Assembly (NCBI RefSeq): GCF_003432065.1
Contig: NZ_QWDE01000007.1
Span: forward strand, 1 to 64,000
DNA: 64,000 nucleotides
Source: Mucilaginibacter terrenus
GTDB lineage: Bacteria > Bacteroidota > Bacteroidia > Sphingobacteriales > Sphingobacteriaceae
Direction of reading: 5' to 3'
The translations under genes and the position numbers were made by a program. The notes beneath the pieces were generated by a model. That model was not told the DNA's origin. It saw only the letters and a program-made list of their open reading frames with translations, and did not search any database. Position 1 is the first letter of the stretch. The number at the start of each line of letters is the position of its first letter. Positions 27,401 to 36,051 of this stretch are shown one piece after another.

Positions 27401-27617
27401 GCAGTTAGGTTATACTTTCGGTGCTGCTAAATTAAAAGCAATCGGTGTTGACAAACTAAATGTTTACGTACAGGGTACCAACTTGTTCACTGTAACTAAA
27501 TACAGTGGCATGGATCCTGAATTACAGGCTAATGGTGGCAGTGCACCTGGTATTGACCAGGGTAACTACCCTAACAACGAGCGTAAATTTATTTTGGGTG
27601 CTCGTTTAACATTTTAA
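24417..27617 (+). CDS. SusC/RagA family TonB-linked outer-membrane transporter
   Basis: A 1066-residue TonB-dependent transporter. Signal peptide (residues 1-27), a carboxypeptidase-regulatory-like domain (about 28-108: GRVIGSDDKLPVVGATVRVKG), TonB box and plug starting NEVVVTGYTSQRKKDISGSV (about 108-235, with the DVE-like SISVLKDAGAAAIYG), then a 22-stranded barrel ending LGARLTF. SusC proteins import oligosaccharides or peptides captured by SusD at the cell surface. Upstream is the shared palindrome; SusD follows after 26 bases. Confidence 0.96.
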   Translation: MFKSLLLKGRALCLLLCCMVSSLVVTAQTKHTGRVIGSDDKLPVVGATVRVKGTTTGTQTDVNGQFTLSVKSGDVLVISYLGYQTQEVAVGASDNINVTLVAGNNTLNEVVVTGYTSQRKKDISGSVATVDVSSAIKVPASSSDQLLQGQASGVTVLTQGSPGAGAQITVRGTSNFGNSSPLIVIDGVQGGNLSNVNPNDIESISVLKDAGAAAIYGVSGGNGVVVVTTKKGKAGKSTFSYDGYYGTQRPLGGNPFNVLNGRDYLALVKQVEPNSPLFLANGAIADFGVQGPGVTKGNYAAGNPAVDPSRYKYDEFNPGNDYLIQQYNNNEGTDWFHAIFKNAPIQSHTISASGANDKNSYYASFGYLNQQGTLIYTYFKRAQARINTTFNIKDHIRVGENATLFYTLSPNGQGGIPGGNQNEGNAISMSYRLQPQIPIYDISGVQYAGTWAGPTALGNATNPVATQYRQRNNENRTWNIEGTVFAEADFLKHFTARTAFSGHIDNFYNFAITYTPYDSGEGHANKNGYSENAGYNNYYNWTNTIQYGQIFGKHDVKLFVGYEQKQYSGRGIGTSVSTLPSLDPNFVNIGAGSDVNNRYSYFAQPTSGQSFFGRLDYIYNSKYILGATLRRDASSVFAPGRRVGYFPSVSLGWRISQEDFMKGINWLNDLKLRGSYGEAGFQANVPGSNAATLFGLDRASSFYAIDGSNSNITQGFFNSQLGNTATTWETDKIMNFGFDATFFNKLDVTAEYYKKTSSDLLFAVTLPATVGGGSAPFVNIGEVQNKGLDISVNYRDKITSDLSFNVGLNFTSVKNKITSLKNNYTDVFLRFGAVVKQQVGMPIGSFYGYKVVGYFKDAADVTSSPTQDGAGPGRFKYQDVDGDGKITDNDRTFYGSGNPDFIYGLNLGLNYKGFDFSTVFYGSQGNEAFNYVKYWTNFYSSLTGNKSNDLLYNAWTPTNLNPAAPKAEAVNNFSTSGVANSYYVENASFLKCRVMQLGYTFGAAKLKAIGVDKLNVYVQGTNLFTVTKYSGMDPELQANGGSAPGIDQGNYPNNERKFILGARLTF

Positions 27618-27643
27618 TTATCGGAAAGTAAAAACATTATAAG

Positions 27644-29461
27644 ATGAAAAGATTTAATCACAAACTGATCATTATAGGGTCTGTTGCAACCCTTGCCTTC
27701 TCTATGTCGTGCAAGAAGTTTCTCGATAAGACGCCTACTAACACGCTTAACAGCACGGTGTTAGCAAATAAGGCCGGTGTTGATGGATTGTTAATTGGTG
27801 CTTACGCGCTTGTTGATGGTAGCTACAACGGTCAGCCAGGGGCAACCTGGAGCACAGGTACTGATAACTGGATATATGGTAGTGTTGCTGCTGACGACGC
27901 TCACAAAGGCTCAACTCCGGGTGACCAGCCCGATGCTGCTGCTATTGAAAGCCGTACACCTACTGCCACAAATGGTTACCTTGATCCAAAGTGGCGTGTA
28001 ATGTTCAACGGAGTACAGCGTGCGAATGACGTTTTGCGCGAAATACCATTAGTAAAAGACGGCTCATTATCTGCAGATAATATTGCACAAGTTACTGCTG
28101 AAGCAAAGTTCTTACGTGCCATGTTTCACTTTGAAATGGCTAAAATTTGGCGCAACGTGCCTTATGCTGATGAAACCGTTACTTATGATAATGGTAATTA
28201 CAACATTGGCAACCCGGGCCCGATATGGGACAAAATAGCTGCAGATTTTGCAGCAGCGGCGGCAGTATTGCCAGAAACACAGCCACAGGTTGGCCGTGCT
28301 AACAAATGGGCTGCGAAAGCTTTCCAGGCAAAAGCGCTGATGTATGATCATAAATATACTGAGGCTCTCGCTATCTTGAAAGATGTTATAGCAAACGGTA
28401 AAACTGCCGGTGGCGCCAAATACGCTTTAGGTAAATATGCAAACAACTTTAACCCATCTACAAAAAATGGTCCTGAAGGTGTGTTTGTTGCACAAACTTC
28501 TGTAAAGGACGGTGCTAACGGCTTAAATGGTAATGCTGGTTCTACGCTGAATTTCCCTTCAGGTGGCCCTGCTACTTGCTGCGGTTTCTTCCAGCCGTCG
28601 TTCAGCCTTGCAAACGCCTTTAAAACTGATCCGGTAACTGGTTTACCGTTAGTAGATACTTACAATAATACTGATCTTAAAAACGATCAGGGTATAGATG
28701 CATCAGCTGCATTTACACCATCTACTGAAACGCTTGACTCTCGTATAGACTGGACTATCGGTCGTCGTGGTATCCCTTACCTTGACTGGGGTCTTCACCC
28801 AGGAAAGGCCTGGGCTCGTGACCAGGAAGACGGTGGCCCTTACAGCCCTATCAAAAACGTGTACTATCAGGCAGCACAAGCATCAACTTCTGACACTTAC
28901 GGCGGTTGGGCTGCAAACCAGTCTACTGCTAACAGCTACAACATCATTCGTTTTGCTGATGTTATCCTGTGGGCTGCAGAGTGCGAAGTGGAAGTGGGAT
29001 CATTAGAAAACGCCCGTGCTTACGTAAACCAAATACGCACCCGTGCAGCTGATGCTACCGGATGGGTACATACTTATGTAGATGATACAAAGCCAACAGG
29101 CGGTTACACCAGCACTCCTGCTGCTAACTATAAGGTAGGTTTGTATCCTGCAGGTTCTTTCACTGACAAAGCTACTGCACGCAAATATGTTCAGTTCGAG
29201 CGCAGGTTAGAATTTGGTATGGAAGGTCACCGTTTCTTCGATTTACAGCGTTGGGATGGTATAACTGGTGGACAAATGGGCAACGGTTTCATGGCAGCTC
29301 AGATCAATGCTTATCTTGATCATGAAAACCATGTACCAAATTTCCCTATCGAACTTATCAAACAAGCTAAATTCACCGCAGGTAAAAATGAGTTGTTCCC
29401 TATACCACAGGGTCAAATCGACGTTACCCAGGGTGCTATCAAGCAAAATCCTGGTTATTAA
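27644..29461 (+). CDS. RagB/SusD family nutrient-binding lipoprotein
   Basis: A 605-residue surface lipoprotein with lipobox ending at Cys23 (A-F-S-M-S-C). The SusD fold is seen in the N-terminal K-T-P-T-N-T, the TPR-like helices (AEAKFLRAMFHFEMAKIW, AAKAFQAKALMYDHKYTEAL) and the C-terminal RRLEFGMEGHRFFDLQRW and LFPIPQGQIDVTQGAIKQNPGY signatures. It caps the SusC barrel and binds the substrate. Its partner is the gene just upstream. A terminator hairpin follows, so the downstream genes may be partly uncoupled. Confidence 0.96.
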   Translation: MKRFNHKLIIIGSVATLAFSMSCKKFLDKTPTNTLNSTVLANKAGVDGLLIGAYALVDGSYNGQPGATWSTGTDNWIYGSVAADDAHKGSTPGDQPDAAAIESRTPTATNGYLDPKWRVMFNGVQRANDVLREIPLVKDGSLSADNIAQVTAEAKFLRAMFHFEMAKIWRNVPYADETVTYDNGNYNIGNPGPIWDKIAADFAAAAAVLPETQPQVGRANKWAAKAFQAKALMYDHKYTEALAILKDVIANGKTAGGAKYALGKYANNFNPSTKNGPEGVFVAQTSVKDGANGLNGNAGSTLNFPSGGPATCCGFFQPSFSLANAFKTDPVTGLPLVDTYNNTDLKNDQGIDASAAFTPSTETLDSRIDWTIGRRGIPYLDWGLHPGKAWARDQEDGGPYSPIKNVYYQAAQASTSDTYGGWAANQSTANSYNIIRFADVILWAAECEVEVGSLENARAYVNQIRTRAADATGWVHTYVDDTKPTGGYTSTPAANYKVGLYPAGSFTDKATARKYVQFERRLEFGMEGHRFFDLQRWDGITGGQMGNGFMAAQINAYLDHENHVPNFPIELIKQAKFTAGKNELFPIPQGQIDVTQGAIKQNPGY

Positions 29462-29480
29462 TAGCTAATACGCTACTTTG

Positions 29481-29515
29481 AAGAGGAGGGGGTTTTTACC
29501 TCCTCCTCTTTTTAT
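29481..29515 (+). terminator. Terminator after susD
   Basis: Stem AAGAGGAGG / CCTCCTCTT (9 bp) followed by TTTTTATTT, 20 bases after the susD stop. Because the next gene begins only about 30 bases later, it probably sets the ratio between SusCD and the downstream genes. Confidence 0.7.
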
Positions 29516-29544
29516 TTATTCAACATTTGTGTAGTATTGATCTG

Positions 29545-32500
29545 ATGAAAACGTGCAGGCTGCTGTTGCTATTTGTATTACCACTCGCTTTTATTTCCTG
29601 TAAAAAAAATACCCTCTTCCAACGGGTAGACTCTTCCCATTCAGGGATAAAATTTAATAACCTCATCGTAGAAAACGATTCGATAAATCCGCTTGATATG
29701 TTAAATATCTACAACGGTGGCGGTGTAGGTATCGGCGACTTCAATAACGACGGTAAACAGGATATTTACTTTATTGGCAATGCAGTATCAAACAAGCTTT
29801 ACCTTAATAAAGGCGATATGAAGTTTGATGATGTTACAGCTGAAGCCGGTGTAGGTGGCAAAGGCGGATGGGGTCGCGGAGTTGCAATAGTGGACATTAA
29901 CAACGATGGACTAGCCGATATTTACGTCTGCAATACGCTACTTAATAGTCCCTTAAAGCGAATGAACCTGCTTTACATTAACCAGGGGCCAGACAAACAA
30001 GGTGTTCCTCACTTCAAAGAGGACGCCAAAGGTTATGGTTTGAATATAAATGTTCATTCTACCATGGCATCGTTTTTTGATTATGATAACGATGGCGATT
30101 TAGATATGTACCTTACTGTTAACGAGGCGCAATCAACTGATAACACAAGTGCGTTTCGTGCCCTTGCTAAAGATGGCTCTGCGCGCAGCACCGGTAGGCT
30201 TTATCGAAATGAGTACAATCGGGCATTGAAACACCCGGTTTACAAAGACGTTTCACAACAGGCAGGTATCCTGATAGAAGGATACGGCCACGCAGCCAGT
30301 ACGGTAGATATAAACCGCGACGGCTATAAAGACATTTACGTTACGAACGATTTTCTGCCTAACAACATCCTCTACATAAACAACCACGACGGCACATTTA
30401 CTGATCGTTCTAAAGAATATTTTAAGCACACTGCAACGAGTGCAATGGGTCAAGACATACAGGACATCAATAATGATGGCCTTGCAGATGTATTTGAACT
30501 GGACATGGATCCCGAGGATAATTACCGCAAAAAGATGTTCTCGCCGCCTTTACAGTATCAACTTTATCAAAACTTTGATCGCTACGACTACCAGTATCAA
30601 TATAATCATAACACCTTGCAGCTAAATCAGGGTCCGCGTTTGGGTCAAAACGACAGTATAGGCGCGCCGATCTTCAGTGAGGTGTCTTTTTTTAGCGGGG
30701 TGGCACAAACCGATTGGAGTTGGGGACCAATGATTACCGATTTTGATAATGACGGTTTTAGAGACATTGTAGTAACTAATGGCTACCCACGTGACGTTAC
30801 TGATCATGACTTTATTGCATTTCGAGAAGAATCGTATGCAGTAGCCAGCAAAAAACAAGTTTTGGATCAAATACCAGTGGTAAAAATTGCAAACTACGCG
30901 TTCCACAATACCGGTAAGCTTGGGTTTGAAGATGTAACTAAAAACTGGGGATTAGATGTCCCATCGTTTTCAAATGGCGCTGCTTACGCAGATTTAGATA
31001 ATGATGGTGCAATGGACATGGTCATAAATAATATTGATGATGAGGCGTTTGTTTATCGTAACACTTCACGCGATAGCGACAAACCCAACAACAATTATCT
31101 GCAAATAAAATTTACTGGTGGTGCCCAAAATCGTGACGGTATAGGTGCATGGGCAGATATTTACTATGACCATGGCAAGCACCAGGTATATGAAAATACA
31201 CCATACAGGGGCTATCTTTCCACTATCCAAAATGTTGCTCATTTTGGACTGGGTAATGTTACTACTCTTGATTCTGTGGTTATCAGGTGGCAGAACGGAA
31301 GAAAGCAAACTCTTAAAGAAGTTAAAGCAAATAGCTTGCTTAAGGTGAATATTAGCGATGCGAAGGATAGCTATGTTTTGGAGGGCCAAAGCTTTAATAA
31401 GACGTCTTTGTTTGAAGAAGTAACTAAATCCCTCGGGGTTAACTATGTTCATCAGTCAGAAGATTTTATTGACTTTAACATACAGAAACTTATTCCTCAT
31501 AAATTGTCCGAGTATGCACCTGCTGCGGCGGTAGGTGATGTGGATGGCAATGGGTTAGACGATATGGTAGTAGGTGGTACATCAAAGTATCCTGCTCAGC
31601 TGTTTTTACAGCAAGCTACCGGCAAATTTCTACAACGTAATTTAACGTCAACAGCGGCATCAACCATAAAATATAAGGACGAGGGACTGCTGCTATTTGA
31701 TGCCGACGGCGACGGCGATCTTGATCTTTATGCGGCGAGCGGAGGGTACGAGTATGAGCCTAACTCTTCTGCCTATCAGGACAGAATTTATGCTAATGAC
31801 GGAAAGGGCAACTTTATACTACAGCCAAATGCATTACCAGCCAATTTCACCAGCAAACTTTGCGTAAAATCAGTCGACTATAACAAAGATGGTTCACCAG
31901 ACGTGTTCGTGTCGGGCAGGGTGGATCCCTGGAACTATCCTAAACCGGTATCCAGCTTTGTGCTACGGAATGATAGTAAGAACGGTAAGATTAAATTTAC
32001 AGACGTTACACGAACCGCGGCGAAAGACCTAAACAATATTGGGCTTGTTTGCGATGCTACATTTACAGATTACGACAATGATGGTTGGCCAGACCTAATA
32101 CTTACCGGAGAATGGATGCCTGTTACTTTCCTGAAGAACAATCGTGGCGTTTTTAAAAGTGAAACTCAGGCAACCGGTGTAGCTGGTAAGCTGGGATGGT
32201 GGAACACTATTGCCGGTGGTGATTTCGACCATGACGGAGACATTGACTACATTGTAGGTAATACAGGTACGAATACTTTCTACAAGGCTACAGACCAATA
32301 TCCTGTGTATATCACGGCTAAAGATTTTGACAATAACAATAGCTATGACGCTTTCCCATCATTGTTCCTGAAAGATAAAGAAGGAAAAATGCAGGAGTAT
32401 CCGGCACTTACCCGGGACGATATTGTTAAGCAAATGATAAGCATGCGCGTGAGATACCAAAACTATAAATCCTTTGCAGTTTCTACTATGGATTCTGTGC

Positions 32501-33117
32501 TTACACCGGAGATGCGGAAAGGCGCCTTGAGGTTAAAAGCCAATGAGCTGAGATCTGTCTACATGCGTAATGATGGTAAAGGTAAGTTTACAATGATGCC
32601 TTTGCCCTCCCAAGCACAATTATCGCAGTTAAGCGGTATTGTGATAGATGATTTTGATGGGGATGGTAATTTGGATGCGGCCCTTAGCGGTAACGACTAT
32701 GGTACCGAAGTAGCCACTGGCAGGTACGACGCGTTTAACGGTTTGATATTAAAAGGCGATGGCAAGGGTGGTTTTAACCCCTTAACCATACAGCAAAGTG
32801 GCTTGTTCATTCCCGGTAACGGTAAGAGTCTCGTAAAACTTCGCGGCGCTAATGGGCGGTATTTACTTGCAGCCACACAATATAAAGATGCTATGAAGTT
32901 GTTCCAGCTAAAGAGAGCGGTACGAACGGTTGCCTTGCAGCCGAATGATCTGTTTGCCACAATAAAGTATAATGACGGAAAAACATTTAAACAAGAGTTT
33001 TATAACGGACAATCTTTCTTGTCACAGTCGGGCAGATTTTTTAATATTGACAGTTCTATGGCTCAGGTGATTATTACAGACATTGCCGGTCATAAAAGAA
33101 ATATACCTACCAATTAA
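29545..33117 (+). CDS. FG-GAP/VCBS repeat lipoprotein with ASPIC/UnbV domain (CRTAC1-like)
   Basis: A 1190-residue predicted surface lipoprotein: signal and lipobox ending at Cys19 (A-F-I-S-C-K-K). It carries two beta-propeller halves of FG-GAP/VCBS repeats, each with calcium-loop motifs such as DFNNDGKQDIYF, DINNDGLADIYV, DYDNDGDLDMYL and DVDGNGLDDMVV, separated by an ASPIC/UnbV segment around residues 510-600 (NRDGIGAWADIYY, FGLGNVTTLDSVVIRW). ASPIC/UnbV is named from CRTAC1-type proteins; function in bacteria is not established, but binding of glycans or proteins is likely. Start 29545 is chosen over 29527 because it gives a proper signal. First of four tightly spaced lipoprotein genes. 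Confidence 0.92.
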   Translation: MKTCRLLLLFVLPLAFISCKKNTLFQRVDSSHSGIKFNNLIVENDSINPLDMLNIYNGGGVGIGDFNNDGKQDIYFIGNAVSNKLYLNKGDMKFDDVTAEAGVGGKGGWGRGVAIVDINNDGLADIYVCNTLLNSPLKRMNLLYINQGPDKQGVPHFKEDAKGYGLNINVHSTMASFFDYDNDGDLDMYLTVNEAQSTDNTSAFRALAKDGSARSTGRLYRNEYNRALKHPVYKDVSQQAGILIEGYGHAASTVDINRDGYKDIYVTNDFLPNNILYINNHDGTFTDRSKEYFKHTATSAMGQDIQDINNDGLADVFELDMDPEDNYRKKMFSPPLQYQLYQNFDRYDYQYQYNHNTLQLNQGPRLGQNDSIGAPIFSEVSFFSGVAQTDWSWGPMITDFDNDGFRDIVVTNGYPRDVTDHDFIAFREESYAVASKKQVLDQIPVVKIANYAFHNTGKLGFEDVTKNWGLDVPSFSNGAAYADLDNDGAMDMVINNIDDEAFVYRNTSRDSDKPNNNYLQIKFTGGAQNRDGIGAWADIYYDHGKHQVYENTPYRGYLSTIQNVAHFGLGNVTTLDSVVIRWQNGRKQTLKEVKANSLLKVNISDAKDSYVLEGQSFNKTSLFEEVTKSLGVNYVHQSEDFIDFNIQKLIPHKLSEYAPAAAVGDVDGNGLDDMVVGGTSKYPAQLFLQQATGKFLQRNLTSTAASTIKYKDEGLLLFDADGDGDLDLYAASGGYEYEPNSSAYQDRIYANDGKGNFILQPNALPANFTSKLCVKSVDYNKDGSPDVFVSGRVDPWNYPKPVSSFVLRNDSKNGKIKFTDVTRTAAKDLNNIGLVCDATFTDYDNDGWPDLILTGEWMPVTFLKNNRGVFKSETQATGVAGKLGWWNTIAGGDFDHDGDIDYIVGNTGTNTFYKATDQYPVYITAKDFDNNNSYDAFPSLFLKDKEGKMQEYPALTRDDIVKQMISMRVRYQNYKSFAVSTMDSVLTPEMRKGALRLKANELRSVYMRNDGKGKFTMMPLPSQAQLSQLSGIVIDDFDGDGNLDAALSGNDYGTEVATGRYDAFNGLILKGDGKGGFNPLTIQQSGLFIPGNGKSLVKLRGANGRYLLAATQYKDAMKLFQLKRAVRTVALQPNDLFATIKYNDGKTFKQEFYNGQSFLSQSGRFFNIDSSMAQVIITDIAGHKRNIPTN

Positions 33118-33131
33118 TTGTAACTGTTGAG

Positions 33132-34454
33132 ATGATGAAGTACTATAAAGTATTACTTGCCGCTGCCCTTTGTTTGTTTTCTTTTAGTTGTGTTAAAAAG
33201 GACAAAATAAAATTAAAGAAAGATGCTGATGTATTGCACGAGAATGTAGATCAGCTTACGCAAGTAATCATTTACGACGTTTTTACTCCGCCTGTGGCGG
33301 CCCGTATATACGGCTATACCTCTTTAGCGGCTTATGAGGCAATGCGTTTTGCTGATCCTAAATACAATTCGATAACTGCCCAACTACACGATTTCAAAAA
33401 AATGCCTCAGCCCCAAAAAGGGAAAAAGTACAACTATACGTTAGCTGCTACCAAGGCCTTTTTTACAGTGGCCCGTAAGGTTACATTTTCTGTTGATACG
33501 CTAAAAAAGTACGAGGATAAAGTATATGCCATGTACCAGGATAATTTGGATGACTCTACTTACGCCCGTTCTGCAGAGTTTGGTGAAAAGATAGGAAAAG
33601 CAATACTAACACGCGCGGCAGTAGATAATTATCCGCAAACGCGCGGTAAGCCCCGTTTTTTGGGTACAAGCGACAATGGCAAATGGCGCCCAACAGCGCC
33701 TGACTATTTGGACGGTGTAGAATATTGCTGGGGCACAATGCACACATTTGTTGTAAAATCATCATCTGACTTCGCTTTACCTCCACCTCCTGCATACAGC
33801 GAAGATCGGAACAGCGCTTACTTTAAACAAAATGTAGAAGTTTACGAACAAAGCAAGAACCTTACCGCCGATCAGTTACAAATAGCCAAGTTTTGGGATG
33901 ATAATCCGTTTGTTATACAGCATAACGGGCATATGATGTTTGTAAACAAAAAGATAACTCCAGGTGGACACTGGATAGGAATTACCGCTATTGCCTGCAA
34001 AAAAACCAAGGCTGACGCGGTAAAGACTGCACAGGCATATGCTCTAACTTCTATAGCTTTGTTTGACGCATTTATTTGCGGATGGCAGGTGAAGTATACC
34101 ACGCAATACATTAGGCCTGTAACGGTAATCAATGACAAGATAGACCAAAAATGGCTGCCACTGTTACAAACACCGCCATTCCCGGAATATCCTAGCGGAC
34201 ACAGCGACATCAGCGCTGCTTCAGCAGTTATACTTACACATCTATTTGGCGACAACTTTGAGTATGATGACACCAGTGACTTGCGTTACATTGGCCTTCA
34301 GCGGCATTTTAAATCATTTTTAAAAGCATCTGATGAAACGTCTATTAGTAGGTTTTACGGCGGTATACATTATAAAGTTAGTGTAGATGCCGGTGCCACC
34401 CAAGGCAGGCAGATAGGCGAATACATCTGGAATACTCTGAAACTGCAAAACTAA
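33132..34454 (+). CDS. Vanadium-dependent haloperoxidase/PAP2-like lipoprotein
   Basis: A 440-residue lipoprotein (lipobox F-S-F-S-C) of the vanadium haloperoxidase/acid phosphatase superfamily. The three metal/phosphate motifs are K-x6-R-P (K-Y-T-T-Q-Y-I-R-P), P-S-G-H and S-R-F-Y-G-G-I-H. In the last motif the acidic residue four positions after His in the PAP2 consensus SRx5Hx3D is Ser here (H-Y-K-V-S). Such proteins act as phosphatases or haloperoxidases; which applies here is unknown. It sits between FG-GAP lipoproteins and starts 14 bases after the preceding stop. Confidence 0.87.
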   Translation: MMKYYKVLLAAALCLFSFSCVKKDKIKLKKDADVLHENVDQLTQVIIYDVFTPPVAARIYGYTSLAAYEAMRFADPKYNSITAQLHDFKKMPQPQKGKKYNYTLAATKAFFTVARKVTFSVDTLKKYEDKVYAMYQDNLDDSTYARSAEFGEKIGKAILTRAAVDNYPQTRGKPRFLGTSDNGKWRPTAPDYLDGVEYCWGTMHTFVVKSSSDFALPPPPAYSEDRNSAYFKQNVEVYEQSKNLTADQLQIAKFWDDNPFVIQHNGHMMFVNKKITPGGHWIGITAIACKKTKADAVKTAQAYALTSIALFDAFICGWQVKYTTQYIRPVTVINDKIDQKWLPLLQTPPFPEYPSGHSDISAASAVILTHLFGDNFEYDDTSDLRYIGLQRHFKSFLKASDETSISRFYGGIHYKVSVDAGATQGRQIGEYIWNTLKLQN

Positions 34455-34475
34455 TCAGTTATATTTTTATCAAAA

Positions 34476-36020
34476 ATGAGAAAAGCGTTCTTATACTCTT
34501 CTTTTATACTATTAGGCGGAGCGGCGCTTGCTGCAAGTACATTAATTTATGGTTGCGGGGGTAAAACAAGCAATACCACTCAACTTACCGGTGATACGAT
34601 AGCTGATGGCAAACATTTAGTTCAGCGACATTGCACCCGCTGCCACTCTTTAGTGCCGGTAAATGCGCTAACTAAAGACGTTTGGACCGTGCACACCCTT
34701 CCAGCTATGGCAGGTTACTTTTCAATTAAAACTTACAGCGCGGAATATTATAAGGAAGAAGGAGACACCACCGGCCTTTCCTTATTGGAGTGGCAGGCTA
34801 TAGCAAGTTATTACAAAAAATTAGCGCCAGATACATTGCTGCCGGCAAAAGCACCTGCAGTCCTTTCTAAAGATTGGGCAGGTTTTACGCTTAGGAAAGC
34901 CGCACGTAGCAACGATATCAGCTTTACAACCATGATCACCGCTAATCCTGCAACTGGCAAAATTTACAGTGGGGATGTGGTATCTGGCATGTTAACTGAG
35001 TGGGACAATAAGCTTAAAATTTCAAAAAGCATTAACCTACCCTCCGCGGCAGTTAACCTCAACTTTCTTCCAGACTCTGCAGGCATAAAGCAAGCTATTG
35101 CTACCTGTATTGGTAGGCTAGACCCTATAGATTTTCCTAACGGCCGGGTTTTCAAGGTTAACCTAGGCCCTAAACTTACAACATCACAAATGCAATCGGA
35201 GTTGCCCAGGCCAGTTCAAACTCTGTCAGCAGATCTGGACAAGGATGGCAATGCAGAAACCATCATATGCTCGCCGGGTAATCTCAAAGGCGGCGTATAT
35301 GTGTTAAAGCAGGATCCTAAAACCAAAAGCTATAAGCAAACAGCAATAACAGAAAGGCCGGGAGCGGTGCAGGCAGTTACTGGTGACTTTAACAACGACG
35401 GTTTTACAGATGTAATGGTGCTTTATAGTGTAAACGATGAAGGTTTAGCCATGTACCTAAACAACAAAAAAGGTGGGTTTGATACTCACGAGTTGCTTAA
35501 ATTTCCGCCAGTGAATGGTTCGACAAGTTTCCAATTGGCGGATTTGGACCACGATGGTGATCTTGATCTGGTTTACACCTGTGGTTATAACTTTAGAGAT
35601 TCTCGCATTTTGAAGCCTTATCACGGAGTTTATATCTTTAAAAATACGGGCAACTTCAACCTAAAGCAAGAATGGTTCTATCCTGTAAACGGCTGCAGCA
35701 AGGCAATAGCAGCAGACTTTGACGGCGACGGAGATTTGGACATTGCTACTATAGCGTTTTTTGCAGATATGAAAAATAATCCAGCCGAAGAGTTTATTTA
35801 TTTTGAGCAGGATAAAGATTTACATTTTAAACCGCATGCTATACCGGTAAGTAAGAACGGGCGTTGGATGACCATGGACGTTAATGACGTGAATGGTGAT
35901 GGTAAGCCGGACATTTTACTCGGGAATTATGCAAGTGGTTTTTTATTTCAGCCAAACTTCTCACCCAATTGGGATGAGAATACGCCGTTTATTGTACTTG
36001 AGAATCACATAAAAAAATAA
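34476..36020 (+). CDS. FG-GAP repeat lipoprotein with cytochrome c-like CxxCH motif
   Basis: A 514-residue lipoprotein (lipobox L-I-Y-G-C, Cys27). Directly after the anchor is a short cytochrome c-like segment with the heme-binding motif C53-T-R-C56-H57, then about 450 residues of VCBS/FG-GAP beta-propeller with calcium loops DLDKDGNAETI, DFNNDGFTDVMV, DLDHDGDLDLVY, DFDGDGDLDIAT and DVNGDGKPDILL. A covalently bound heme is inferred from the motif; a distal Met ligand may be M67 or M93 in the following segment. It is 13-34 bases from its neighbours and closely paralogous to the next gene. Confidence 0.87.
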   Translation: MRKAFLYSSFILLGGAALAASTLIYGCGGKTSNTTQLTGDTIADGKHLVQRHCTRCHSLVPVNALTKDVWTVHTLPAMAGYFSIKTYSAEYYKEEGDTTGLSLLEWQAIASYYKKLAPDTLLPAKAPAVLSKDWAGFTLRKAARSNDISFTTMITANPATGKIYSGDVVSGMLTEWDNKLKISKSINLPSAAVNLNFLPDSAGIKQAIATCIGRLDPIDFPNGRVFKVNLGPKLTTSQMQSELPRPVQTLSADLDKDGNAETIICSPGNLKGGVYVLKQDPKTKSYKQTAITERPGAVQAVTGDFNNDGFTDVMVLYSVNDEGLAMYLNNKKGGFDTHELLKFPPVNGSTSFQLADLDHDGDLDLVYTCGYNFRDSRILKPYHGVYIFKNTGNFNLKQEWFYPVNGCSKAIAADFDGDGDLDIATIAFFADMKNNPAEEFIYFEQDKDLHFKPHAIPVSKNGRWMTMDVNDVNGDGKPDILLGNYASGFLFQPNFSPNWDENTPFIVLENHIKK

Positions 36021-36051
36021 TCCTGTATAAATAACAGGGCGGGGCTGAAGG

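Noticed and set aside
29481..29544. SusD terminator as an insertion-element border
   Set aside because: Simple GC stem with T tail; no repeats elsewhere in the window.
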